DNA from: Cerrena zonata
Lineage: Eukaryota > Basidiomycota > Agaricomycetes > Polyporales > Cerrenaceae
Direction of reading: 5' to 3'
Assembly (NCBI GenBank): GCA_038087015.1
Contig: JASBNA010000138.1
Location: forward strand, 1-38,229
DNA length: 38,229 nucleotides
The translations under genes were made by a program, and so were the position numbers. Shown here one piece after another: positions 27,518 to 38,229 of this stretch; position 1 is the stretch's first letter; the number at the start of each line of letters is the position of its first letter. The notes beneath the pieces were generated by a model. The model was not told where the DNA came from. It ran no database searches and saw nothing but the letters and a program-made list of their open reading frames with translations.

Positions 27518-28162
27518 CCCCGAACTTGATGGATTCCGTTGGAAGGAGTTGGCGGCGGGCGGCCCCTCACTGGTTTTTGCTGTTTTCTGTTGAGGTTTAT
27601 GGCTCATGTGTTTTTCTCGTTGCGGTCGGATGTTTCACAATTCTGTTTGATCCTATTTGTCTCTTGTTCCATTGTATACCCACCCCCTTCCTACCTCTCA
27701 AGTCTACCATGTGCCGATCCGCATGGTTGGTTCTTCGTATGATGGAACACACAGAGCTGGGGCTCCGTAGTCGCGACCGGATGTCCTGGTTTGTTGTTTT
27801 TTCGTTCCATCTGAACCTTCGGACTTTGGGCTGGTCAATAAAAATCCCTTTGGACTTGGTCTATTCCAGATGAAGTATGCCAGAGTGGTATATATTTTCT
27901 ATTGCTGCATGTTGCTTACGTAAGCACGTATGTTGAACTTGAAAATATGGAGAGTTTGTTATGAGAATTTGCTTACGTAGAGTGTTGCTACGATTCGTTC
28001 GTATTATTGCTGTTACTAGTATCATTGAGACTCAGATTTCAATTCCAAGTTTATTCACAGTGTAAAAGTACTCGACTAAGAATCTCTAGTGAGCTACCTG
28101 GATAACAACCATGATTACATGATTGTGCACTTATTTACTCCGATAACGATTAGGTTATTGAG
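27518..28162. other. Non-coding flank with a possible poly(A) signal
   Basis: No supported gene. The ORF at 27526-27873 is a chance frame. AATAAA at 27837-27842 could end a transcript covering the repeat locus. Confidence 0.35.
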
Positions 28163-28484
28163 GTGTCTCAATGCAAAGAATCGAAGATGGTCAGTATGAA
28201 TGAGATCAGAGACAGTCCGAGTGAGACTCAGCTAGCGGTACTCAGGGCGTTTAGATCTCATGCCACGTGGCTACACGATAAGATAATACCCAAAGAAGCT
28301 TCGCCATTCAGATACAGCTTTGGTTTGAACTACGACAAGGGACTGACCTTCAATAAACCAAATATGTGCGTAACAATTATGCCTCAATTGACTACAACAT
28401 ACCATTTGTTAAAACTCATCTTACCTACCGGATGATTGTAGTTTCACAGACTCAAGACCACCCACGCCTCGACGCGTCACGTAG
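28163..28484 (+). CDS. Possible two-exon small protein, unrecognised
   Basis: Exons 28163-28365 and 28442-28484 join with a GTGCGT donor and a TTGTAG acceptor to a frame of 81 residues. The product contains LAVLRAFRSHATWLHDKIIP, then FRYSFGLNYDKGLTFNKPN, and ends PPTPRRVT. The frame is continuous and the intron (76 nt) has normal size, but the product matches nothing I know. An inner ATG at 28190 is an alternative start. It lies 369 bp before the METTL14-like gene on the same strand, so it could instead be an upstream exon or a chance frame. Confidence 0.3.
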
Positions 28485-28852
28485 CTTACACCTGTCAGTG
28501 ACCCAGAGACACATATGAACTAGGTTGCTTAACATTGTCGTAATTTTGTCCTGAAAATTGACTCACATTGAATGATTGTAGGCTACACTTACAAGACATT
28601 CAGGTTTTCTCCGAGTTTACACTCTGCTCCACGTTCAAAGTAAGACGTCCCCAATTAGGATATAGTATGTAAGTCGATTTGTTAATTTCGTCGATGGAGG
28701 TATCCATATGCTGTACAACTCTCAGCTCAGACTAATATATCTGAGTCCATTAGATTCATATCATCGTCCCAAAGCTTATCCTGATTTGCTCTCTGACCTG
28801 CACATCTGCACCAACGTCAGGATATCTTTGACACCTATTTGCACCTACGGTC
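28485..28852. promoter_or_regulatory. Upstream region of METTL14-like gene
   Basis: About 370 bp before the METTL14-like start. The short ORF at 28708-28914 overlaps that start in another frame and is not credible. No clear TATA box is seen. Confidence 0.35.
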
Positions 28853-31331
28853 ATGAGTGTGGCAACCAAACTTCCAGCAGCTGCTATTCCTCGTGTACAG
28901 GACACGCTTGCTAGCGCCAATGACCTTCTTGCGTCACACTCTGCTCTAATTTCCCGTTTGCGTGCAGATCAACACAATCGTCTGCGTGACTTGAGGTCCA
29001 TCCCTTGGGATCAGATTTCCTCTACTGCCGCTGGTAGTTCGACTTCAAAAGCAGAAAATGATGGGGTGACCTCTCGATCTCCCTCAAACTCACCAACTTT
29101 GTCTCTGAACGTTTTGAGAGAACCCCATGATTTGTTCAACTATCCGTTGATTCCTTCACCATCCCTGTCTCCAACACAATCTCCCTCTTCCTCTCCGCCA
29201 TCTTCTCCCCGCCAAGGAATCTCACAACTACCGCCGAAACCTAAGGCGTATAGGTCTGATCTACCACCAGCAAAAAGGGCGAGAGTTGCGAGATATACGA
29301 ACTACGTCCCCGAGGAAGAAACTATCCGAAATGACTATAGTCAGCGGTATGTTGATGGAGGCGAGTGGCCACAAAACTGGGTACTAGGCGCAGACCCAGA
29401 CAAACGATTTGAAGAGCAAGTACATTCATACTATTCTCGACTGCCGGATATAAATTTAACACTTCTTTAGATACCCCAAACAGCAGAAATTGCTGGCGAT
29501 GAAAAAGGCAGCTGTATCGCAACACGCATTACCCCCTCAGTATCTTCCTTATTCGGAGCTATCTTCTCTCCTGATCTCTCCCAAGCCAGCACCTCATCCA
29601 TCCTCTACTGCTTCCTCGACATCACCTTCACCGAATAACACGCCTCTAACCCCTGCACATACGCCACATATGCCAACGAATACTCTTCCTCCGCCATCTG
29701 CTTCCTTGCCTCCCCCTCCCATTGCTGCTTCGTCATCCATTTCGACAAACTCGTCTACCGCTACGCTTGCTCATACAACTCATCACACTGCAGCAAAGTT
29801 TGATATCATCCTTATTGACCCGCCATTTAGCTCTTCTTTTACCTGGGATGATCTTCAAGAATTACCTGTCCCTCAACTAGCCGCCGATCCTAGCTTTGTC
29901 TTTCTCTGGGTAGGTAGCGGGGCGGGGGAAGGTTTAGAAAGAGGACGAGAGGTTTTGGCGAAATGGGGTTTCAGAAGATGCGAGGATATCGTGTGGGTAA
30001 AAACGAATGCGAATAGCAATAAAGGACCCGGAGTAAGTACATACTGGCGTTCCTTGATGGTCGAATACTAATCATACAAACAGACCGACCCGCCGACCAC
30101 CTCACTGTTGACAAGAACAAAGCAACACTGTTTAATGGGAATTCGGGGGACTGTCCGACGGTCTACCGATAATTGGTTTGTTCATTGTAATATTGGTATG
30201 CGACTAACCCAGTCTTATACGATACTTCGGCATTAATTCCGTTCTTTTACTGCAGACACTGACGTCATGATTTGGGAAGGCGATACAGCAGACCCGACGC
30301 TGAAACCACCAGAGATGTATACCCTGATTGAAAACTTCTGTCTCGGTCTACGTCGACTCGAATTATTTGGTCGTGCACGTACGCTTAGACGCGGGTGGCT
30401 TTCTGTGCTCGCAGAAGGAGAAGAAGATAGAGTGGATGAAGATGCCATGATTATCGATTCAAGCTCGGGCGAAGCTGTTACACCGATGAAATGGAGCCGG
30501 GAACCTTGGGAAGCTCAGGTGAGGCAACTATCACAAGGCGGAAAACCTGTTGTGCCCCAGAGTTCAGACATCGAGGCTCTTCGACCAAAATCACCAGTAC
30601 GAGGAGGTTCATCAAATACGAACCAACTTCCTCCCCCACCGCTTCCTCACGGCCTCCCTCATAACCCTCTCATGGGCATGCAAAATAATCCCATGGGTAA
30701 CATGTCTACCGGTGCACTCAGCGGGAACGTGCCTCTCGGAAATCCACGTTCTGGCGGAGGGAGAATGTCGGGTATGGGTGTTAATCCTGGAGGCATGGGT
30801 CCGCCACCAGTACCTGTTCAAGGTACTGGAGGTGCGAACATGATGAACATGGGAGGTATAGATCCTAACCTGATGTGGACCCCGGATATGATGCCCATGC
30901 AGAACGGGATGGGAGGCATGGGCATGAGTAATATGGGTAATATGGGCATGAATAACATGGGTGGGATGGGAAACATGGGAGGCATGGGAGGCATGGGAAA
31001 CATGCAGGGGATGGGGATGATGGGTGTAAACCAAATGAGTCAGCAAGCGGGCGGGATGTGGAATGCGTCTGGGAACCATATGGCCGACAACATGATGGGA
31101 ATGGGTGGTATGGGCATTAATGGTATGGGTGGTATGAGTGGTATGGGTGGTATGAACATGGGTATGAATGGTATGGGCGGGATGAGTGGTATGGGGAATA
31201 TGGGGAATATGGGAGGGATGGCCGGCATGAATTCAAACCTGGGCCTCGCCATGGGAGGCATGAATGTCAACCATAATATGGGTCCTCGGATGGGCATGAA
31301 TATGGGAATGGGTCGTGGACAGTGGAGTTGA
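28853..31331 (+). CDS. METTL14-type m6A methyltransferase complex subunit
   Basis: This MT-A70 family protein matches METTL14, the RNA-binding partner of METTL3 in N6-adenosine mRNA methylation in the nucleus. Four exons, 28853-29415, 29471-30032, 30084-30195 and 30256-31331, give 770 residues; human METTL14 has 456. Conserved blocks in order are NDYSQRYVDGG, RFEEYPKQQK, FDIILIDPPF (DPPF at 304-307), FTWDDL, FVFLWVGSGAGEGL, WGFRRCEDIVWVKTN, TKQHCLMGIRGTVRRSTD, ENFCLGLRRLELFGR and IEALRPKSP. Extra length comes from a Ser/Pro/Thr-rich insert (about 215-297) before DPPF and a Met/Gly/Asn-rich tail of about 220 residues. METTL14 normally has EPPL at the DPPF position. Intron 1 is GC–AG with the consensus GCAAGT donor, forced by the FEEYPK junction. 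The gene is convergent with the ERCC6L2-like gene. Confidence 0.94.
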
Positions 31332-31676
31332 TTGATCCTTTGTAGGATCGTGGACATATGGACATTTGTTGCTATACGACACGCGTTTCGTCTTCTGTAT
31401 TTTCCCAGGTTTGCTTGTATCATACTAACGTAAATTTATCTCAACATTTGGCGTGTTAGAATGGTGTTGCGTTTAGCTCTTTTTGAACGGATGATGGCTA
31501 AGTGGAGCGTTTCTATATCGCCTCGATCAATGAATATGTGAACCATCAACGCCCACATGTATGTGCATGGCAGGCGCGATTTTGCAATAGACTAGACAGT
31601 GGTTCACTTCTGTGGCCCGGGGGTTACGCTTACAATAATCCATAAGTTATTCAATAAGTTATTGATATAGTTAAAG
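31332..31676. other. Convergent spacer METTL14-like / ERCC6L2-like
   Basis: This 345-bp spacer holds the 3' ends of two convergent genes. It is AT-rich towards the right, with no ORF or repeat of note. Confidence 0.5.
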
Positions 31677-34600
31677 TTAGGTTTTCTTGCGTTTCTGCAT
31701 TTGCTTAGAATGCTCATCTAACCGCGATAGAAGAGCTCTCTGTTCCTCTTCAGATTTACAGGTGCTGTTGATAGAGGATTATTAAGTGGGAGTCATGGTT
31801 AATACATCCGACAGGAAACAACTCACAATTCTTGCGCAAACGCACGAACGTCATCCACACTAGTGATGAGCCCGAGGTCGACCATCGCTAGCTGCCGCGC
31901 TTGGAGCCTACAGGGTGGTCTTAGTTTGTGCGTTACCAAAGGTCCGTTTACTCGACTCACTTCTGTTCCGCTGTCATTGGGGGCTTATGGTGTCTCCGCT
32001 TTGGGGGCCATGCAGGCTGCGGGGATTGACGTTTCTTTGCAGTGTCAGACTTCCGTCTCGCGGACTTCTCCCTAGCTTGCTGTTTGGCCTTCTTCTTTTC
32101 CTGTGATGCACGAATTAGTCTGGGACTTCAACGACGGAGTCAGGGTGTGTTACCTCTAGTAGGGCTCTGACGCGTCTTTCCTCGATAGCGTTATTCTTGA
32201 TGAGATGTTCATTCCGATGCGTATACCCGACACCAATATCGTTCAGTATCTTGTGAACGTCATCTCGCCCAGGATCCGGGGCACCTTCGGATTAAGTTAG
32301 TCTATTGTTTCACAATGATCCGATGAAAACCCCAAAGTTAACTTACTATCGTCAAACAACAGAAGTTCAAGTCCGTCTAGATCATCCTATGAATAAGAGT
32401 CAGTCTTCAACAGGATACGAGATAGCGCGCCGGATGCTTACATATTCTTTCTCGCCTTTCGGCTTAGCCTCACGTACGAGATCTACGGCGCCTTCGGCGA
32501 TGCGTCTCTTGGTTTTACTTTCCATATGTGCCAAAGCCCAATTAAGATCAGTCGTTGTCGCCCGCTCAATCTACGCGAGTGAGTACCCTATCAGCACCAG
32601 ACCTCTTAAAGCCTTGATTGGAACTTACTGCCATCTTCGTCGCTAGAGTACCTTCTTGCAGTTTAAACAGATTTTTGATTCCAAATAATTCCCCTTGCTT
32701 ATCCTTTTCGCCTTGGACTCCTTCAAAGTACCTAGAGTCGAACCTGAGTTTACAGTGTCAACGTCCTATCTGGAGACATGACGGACCTTGTTTGGAGACT
32801 GGCATCATAGCCAACCGCCATTTGCTGCTGTTTGTATACTTGTCTCGCGTAGATGAGCTCCTCTATGGATCCTGCACCTAACAGACGGTACACAGAGACA
32901 TTACGGGTCTGTCCAAATCGATAGGCACGGTCCATGGCCTGAAGGTCGTGCGCAGGATCTAAATATGACAATCAAATGTACATCAGCACCTAGGCCGTCT
33001 TACGACGGACAGAAGAAATGACATACTCCAATTCGGGTCTGTTTGTGAAGAGACCGTCAGCGTTAGATGAGCGATCGAGAACTCGAGTGTCAAAAACTGG
33101 GACTAACCAAAGATGACGACCTTGTTGGCCCCAGTTAAATTAAGGCCCGTACCCCCCGCTAGAGTTGAAACTAGAAATACGAAGATGTCGGGATCTTCGT
33201 GGAATCTATCGATCAATGGCATTCCTGGAGAGGCAACTCAGCCTAAAGTCCTCGGACGCGCCGACGTACGAGTAGTCAAGATCACGTACTTTCGGACGGA
33301 GGTGTCTTGCCTTCTAGTCGAAGGAGACCTAGACCTAAGCAACGCACAAGATTGAACGAGATCATCACTCAGCGAACGACGGGTTTGTGGGATATTAAAC
33401 TTTCCACACCTTTGGTTTTCAAATGGAAGTCTAGCATGTCGAGCAATTTGACCGACTTCGTGAATATCAACACCTTGTTTGACGGATCCTTCTTCCACTC
33501 ATGCAGAAGTGTTTCGAGAACCTGCGGAAGGAAAGTTCAAATTCACATCCACGGGCCGAAAGAACCCTTAAAGATCATATTTGCATACCAGCCATTTCCC
33601 ACAAAACTTGGGCAAGAGCATCGCTGGGCCGAACTTTGGTGTAGTTTCATCAGGGAAAGCGATCTCCGCTAACTCTCTGTTTCGAGCGATCTAAAGGACG
33701 GGTGCAAAAAAGGGTACAATGATAAGCCTCTAGTTCCAACTGGGAACAAACGTGTACAGTCAGCTGCTCACCTGTTCCGGACTGTCCGATGGAGCTATGG
33801 CGTTACAAGGATTGGGATAATGAGAGAACACGGTTCGTCAATAACGCCGCGACGGGTCCTATACACAGGAAAACACTAACATGGAAGTATCAACGCCAGG
33901 TGGTTTGAGATCTTGATCAACGTCGATACATATTTGAACAGGGCGCCCTTCTCGTATGGATGGCAGCACTCCTTCCGCCTGATCGCAGTCAGAGATGGTT
34001 CTATGAGTCGAGAGCATGAGGAGTAAACCTACTTGGCGCGAGAACCACAGCTACAAGGTTCATCTTTTCTGACAAGATTCCGCACGGGTTCTGAGTCCAA
34101 GATCCGTTTGTAGACTTCAATCTGTTTGGGAGACAGGGGACAAAACACCACCTCATCGATCTTCTCAGGCAACTAATGAGGTTTGACGAGTCAGCAAGCA
34201 CTCATAGTATTGGAATTTAAACCGAATGGACGGACCTGGTCCTGGATGATAGACTTCGTCCTTGAAACAGCACCAGAAAAGTAAGAAGCAACCATCGAAA
34301 TGGATCCGTTAACCCTTACCTTCGAAGAAAATGGTTTGGAAGCACTTTATCTTTCAGGATTTTTGCTACGAGCTGTAAACAACGTGTTGGTTGACGAAAA
34401 AGGAAGGTGTCAATATTGCGGTCATATCAGACAACGTACCACTGCCTGAAGACGTTCTTCCGCCGACGCTGATTTGCTCTGGCCTTTGGTCAAAGGACCG
34501 TCAATGTAACCCTGCCACTGCTTGTTACTTCCGACACATCCGGGGTAAGTCCAGTTGAGAATGTTCCAGAGTTCTTTGTAAGAGTTCTGTATAGCTGAGG

Positions 34601-36569
34601 AGATTACATCAGAAACGGAGGGTGCACCCCAGTTGGTAGACGGGGCCACGTACCTGTTCCTGTCAGTCCAAACCTAACTGTGCACTCAAAGCGGTGGAAA
34701 GCTATAGTACTCTTGGCGCGCGGGTTCTTGACACGGTGAACTTCATCGACGATTATTACTGAGATCGCTAAGTCGTAAATGAGTTCTATATCCCGAAGAG
34801 CCGATTCAAATGACATGAGCACTGGAGTAAAAATAATTGAATGTGATGTCAGCTGAGGTATTCGAAGAAGACCTACAAATATCTAGCCGCCCCATCTTGA
34901 AATTCTTGAGAGCATATTCCTTGTCAGGTCCAGAGTAAATACCGATGTCAAAATATCCCCACTGAGAAAAATATTAGGATACTATGATCGCATGCTAAGA
35001 AACCTTGAATATTACTTTTTGCAATTCCCTCTCCCAGTTTCCTACCACACTGCTAGGAGCAATGATCAATGCAGTGGGCCAAGTCTGATTTGCGGGCGGG
35101 AGCTTTTTGTGCTTCTTCCACATCTCATTGTCTTGCAGTTTTGATACGTGGTTATACCGCCTCTTCATGTCGCGCTCATCGCCGAGTTTGCGCATGATGG
35201 CAGAAAGGAAACCGATCACTTGAAGAGTCTTTCCAAGACCCATATCATCACCAAGCAAACCACCGCGTCCCTTTTTGTATCGCTCATAGAAAAATACAAC
35301 TCCATCGCGTTGATACTCTCGGTAATGTGTGTTGAGAGAGGAAGGTATTTTGATGGTTTTGTCCTGAGGGTCGAGGTAAAATGGCGGTTGAAAAGTTTGG
35401 CCTTTGAGGGGCTTCATGTCTGGACGCGGATTGAATTCCTGGCTCGCCTTGATAAATACATCTTCGTAGGGGAGAATAACGGATGATACTTACGGAATTT
35501 GGAAGATAATCATCGTCCGACTCGGGCTCTGTCTCGGATTCAGGTTCGGTAACAGAATCGTCTTCAGCAGGTTGACTAGCTTTCGCTTTCTTGCTGGTAG
35601 ACGAGGAGCCATTCTCCTCATCTTCATCGGTCAGTTTCCTCTTAGTACCTATATGTACGTCAAGCTGGGGCGGAGGCGGAGGAATCTCCTCATCAGGCTC
35701 GGGTTCAGTTTCAGACTCTGTTACTGAATCATCATCTGTGGGTGCCGGTCTCTTTGTAACAGGTGGGTCTTCGGTAAGTGGTGGTAAATTGAGAAGGGCG
35801 CGGTCGGCTTCAGCGATAGAGATGGCTCGAGAGGCATCCGGGTCTTGGTCTTCTGTTTCCCCATCACTAACATCAGCTAGGCCGTACTCGTCCGTCGTGA
35901 CCTTGGGTTGAGAATCTTTGTCTATATTCTCAATGTCATCTTCCTCCTCGTCATCAACGTCCTCTGCTTCGTCGGCTGACTGGAGGTCGAGGTCTTCTAC
36001 AAGGTTCAAAATCAAAAATCCACATGTTAGATACAGTGAAGAGGGGCTGCAAAACAATCCATTCACGTACTGAAATGACTCGCGAATTCGCTCTGCCGTT
36101 GGGCCACTTGAGGCGAATCTGGATGTCCTTCTGCCACCCAATGTTAACCTGAAATTCTGTGGTATAATAAACAGACGAGACTCCTTACTCTTCTCTTTCC
36201 TACCTCCTCTTATGCCAGAAAACGGTTCAGTCTTCGGTTTGCGTCCTCTCGGGCGTGATGTCGAAGGGCCCTCCTGTCCGCGTTTTCGCGTCAATTTACG
36301 CTTCTCCTTCGGAGGAGGGGAAAATGTGACGGCTCCAGGATTGAAATCTGGATCGGAATCCGGGTCTGCAAGTAGGTTCCAATGGGTATGAATGTTATGA
36401 GAAGAGAGCGAATGAACAAGACTGAGTTACCAACCTAAGGGAACAGGCGCGGAGTGTACAAATGATTCTACGTCGTTACAAGTTCAGCGTGAGGATTCGA
36501 CAACGACAGAGGAAGAAGAGGGGGACACGTACTTTTAGACACTGTATCTGTTGTCTTGTGAAGAGCCAT
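31677..36569 (-). CDS. Snf2-family translocase, ERCC6L2 type
   Basis: This is an SF2 Snf2-type ATPase of the ERCC6L2/RAD26-like branch, linked in animals to DNA repair and end joining. Twenty-seven exons (minus) give 1091 residues: 36533-36569, 36435-36467, 36204-36365, 36067-36156, 35494-35996, 35016-35447, 34877-34961, 34654-34821, 34440-34594, 34320-34372, 34236-34260, 34033-34172, 33881-33978, 33772-33794, 33589-33690, 33410-33521, 33290-33334, 33108-33224, 33027-33038, 32787-32958, 32629-32731, 32442-32570, 32347-32386, 32154-32284, 31961-32100, 31827-31907, 31677-31764. Motif I is GDDMGLGKT near 345, motif II IIVDEVH near 470, motif III LTGT, and motif [15 protein letters not shown] near 805. 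[13 protein letters not shown] and [18 protein letters not shown] are ERCC6L2-type. Residues 108-275 are very acidic. The first four exons and some N-terminal junctions are less certain. Confidence 0.92.
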
Positions 36570-37752
36570 AAATCTCACAACACAGGTCGGGTAAGTATGC
36601 AGATTATACACGCGAAAAGTACAGTTGTTCCGTTATACACAGTGTAGAGTGCAAGCCCTGCGTCTTGTCAATGAGTCTTATATACACGTCTCGAGTAGGT
36701 TCAAGTTCGAAAGTAAGATAGCCGAAGAGTCAAACTGCCATATATATTTAGTGCCGGCCCCGTTTGGCGAGATCTCAAGCGAAAAGGGGTTTAGGTCCGC
36801 CTATTGTTCTCCCGATTTGCACCTATGGCCCGCTTGTGTACGTTTGTGGGTTCTGGCCTGGGTGTATTCACGTGGAAATTGATTTCGCGTCGGACGCGAA
36901 TAGGTCTGATATACGCGTCAAGTACGCCTCCGATATGAATGGTTTCGAAGACTTGTCAGCTCGATGGCCTGCAGGGGAATGCGTTGAGATGGAAGTTCGT
37001 TTTTTTGTTGGCTTGTCCAGAGCTTGGTTGTACTAGACGTTTTGAACGCCTCAGGCCTCAGGGGTCGAAGAGACAACAAGCAAAGGTGAAACACAAGGGT
37101 GAGAAATACAAATGCACAAAATGTTATTTCAAAAAGCTCAGTTACTGGTAGTCACCGGCATTAGGTAGCCTTGATCAGTGATCAATGAGGTGTCTAGTAA
37201 GCAGCTAAAGTACGTAGAAGCCAACCATTGTCGTAATGGACCAAGCACTCGTCCACCTTCTGGTGACGTGAGCCTGAGCGATCAACGGCCGGGGACGACG
37301 TGTGAACCATTCTCCCCGCATGAGAAATTATGAACTCTGCACTCTTTCATCTAAATGATGGTACACAGTCGAAAAGGGAATGACGATAGCCTTCTGTAGC
37401 TTTTGCAAACTGGGCGTGAGTATGTGGAGATATAGATATACTGCAGCTCATGACACGCCCCTAACGCAAGGCACACCTGTACGAAAAGAGTTTCCCTGTA
37501 AAATATCAACATGCTGCTTATACCGAAACACACAACGTCAAAAAAAGATGCATTCTAGCGTATCATACACGACGACAACAAGAAAAAAATATGTATTGGA
37601 TTACTGAGGTATCACTGCATCACGACTGTTCGCTGCTTGAACATGTCCATTCCGCACTCGCTCCCTTGCTCACTGTATCTGTATCTTTGATCTATCCTCA
37701 CAACTGTATGTAGACTCTGAAGTGGTATCATGGACGACGAGAGATGGAGAGA
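36570..37752. other. Spacer between ERCC6L2-like and OSBP-related genes
   Basis: About 1.2 kb between two minus-strand genes. It should hold the promoter of the ERCC6L2-like gene and the 3' end of the OSBP-related gene. ORFs of 60-90 codons (36625-37151) show no domain or splice context. A short perfect inverted repeat, TTGATCA-G-TGATCAA, lies at 37171-37185. Confidence 0.45.
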
Positions 37753-38229
37753 TCAATCGTGGGGTCCGTTACGCCTAAAGGTATACGCATCCTCCGTAGG
37801 TGGGACTGCTTTGAACAACTTTCCGAGTTCCTCGTCTACAAATCATCTCAGTCAACATTCCCGTTCACCCTCTTGGATATCTGAAAAGTAACACTCACAA
37901 ACAGGATCACTCTCCACCTGATCAAAATGTTTCCACTCCCACTTCTTCCCCACAGCAACCTCATCCTTCCTCATCTGCCTCTGCTCATTCTCAATCTTGC
38001 TCTTCTCCCGACTCGCCGTCTCGAAATCACCCTCCCGGATTCCCTTCGCGACGTACCTCCAGAGTTTCCTGCTCTCCCACGAGTCCATGTCGTCCACGGA
38101 TTCATGCAACATCGTCACCTCCTCCTTGGGAGTAGTCACGTCGGTGAAGTTACCGGTGACATATGGCGAGGACGAGTAGGGTGTGATTTCTTTGGAGGTG
38201 AGATGCCAGAGTCCTTCAAATGTCCGGGA
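37753..38229 (-). CDS. Oxysterol-binding protein-related protein, 3' part
   Basis: This is the C-terminal part of an OSBP/ORP lipid-transfer protein; the 5' part lies beyond the right edge. Two exons are visible: 37899 to the window end and 37753-37835, joined by a GTGAGT...TGTAG intron, covering about 137 residues. The frame begins at base 38229. Signature segments are SRTFEGLWHLTSKEI, SRKLWRYVAKGIREGDFETA and EKSKIENEQRQMRKDEVAVG, followed by KKWEWKHFDQVESDPV. These form the C-terminal ORD helices of the family. The protein ends FRRNGPHD. ORPs move sterols and phosphoinositides between membranes. The EQVSHHPP fingerprint and any PH, ankyrin or FFAT parts would lie outside the window, so the ORP subclass cannot be told. 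Confidence 0.9.

Noticed and set aside
27526..27873. 115-codon ORF after the C-rich repeats
   Set aside because: It is hydrophobic and Cys/Trp-rich without pattern, overlaps a second open frame, and has no upstream signal.
30612..31423. Minus-strand ORFs of 127 and 155 codons
   Set aside because: They are antisense shadows of the Met/Gly repeat of the METTL14-like gene (Pro/Ile/Met or His/Ala/Ser periodicity).
35284..36294. 336-codon ORF as a single exon with start at 36294
   Set aside because: Frame and similarity show that it crosses at least three introns. The start at 36569 with small upstream exons gives a continuous acidic N-terminus.
37171..37185. Perfect inverted repeat TTGATCA-G-TGATCAA
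   Set aside because: The 7-bp arms are short enough to occur by chance in 38 kb, and nothing around it suggests a function.

Overview
This window looks like a gene-moderate, intron-rich stretch of a basidiomycete fungal genome. The coding sequences are cut by many short GT–AG introns, mostly 45–75 nt, and several exons are only 7–24 nt long. The families are eukaryotic housekeeping genes plus fungal types: a D-arabinono-1,4-lactone oxidase, a CBP6-type complex III assembly factor and an HSPA12-like Hsp70. I assign it to a basidiomycete from gene structure and protein type, not from any search.

Layout, left to right. A UBE2G1-type E2 (minus, 98–1059) and RNA polymerase III subunit RPC2 (plus, 1643–5969, 15 exons) are divergent across a shared 583-bp spacer. 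A UBE2G2/UBC7-type E2 (plus, 6297–8437) follows RPC2, so two E2s of the G class flank a Pol III core subunit. Convergent to it is the lactone oxidase (minus, 9076–11236). A gene-poor 5.5-kb tract follows, with one weak candidate small gene and a palindrome cluster. The Hsp70-like gene (minus, 16740–20419, 22 exons) is next, then a 2.2-kb spacer and CBP6 (plus, 22631–23007). An unrecognised coding-like stretch (about 23.3–25.0 kb) precedes a compact, apparently strongly promoted orphan gene (25534–25920). Downstream of it lie two families of tandem non-coding repeats (26.26–27.52 kb). The METTL14-type m6A writer subunit (plus, 28853–31331) and an ERCC6L2-type Snf2 translocase (minus, 31677–36569, 27 exons) are convergent. 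The 3' part of an oxysterol-binding-protein-related gene (minus, 37753 to beyond 38229) runs off the right edge.

I rebuilt exon models by hand from reading-frame continuity, splice signals and family similarity. In every named multi-exon gene the phases add up to an uninterrupted frame. The genes do not form one pathway; they share ordinary nuclear, ER and mitochondrial roles. The unusual features are three GC–AG introns, the micro-exons, the METTL14-like protein with a DPPF motif and a Met/Gly-rich tail, the N-terminally extended Hsp70, and the repeat locus that could be a structured or snoRNA-like non-coding gene.
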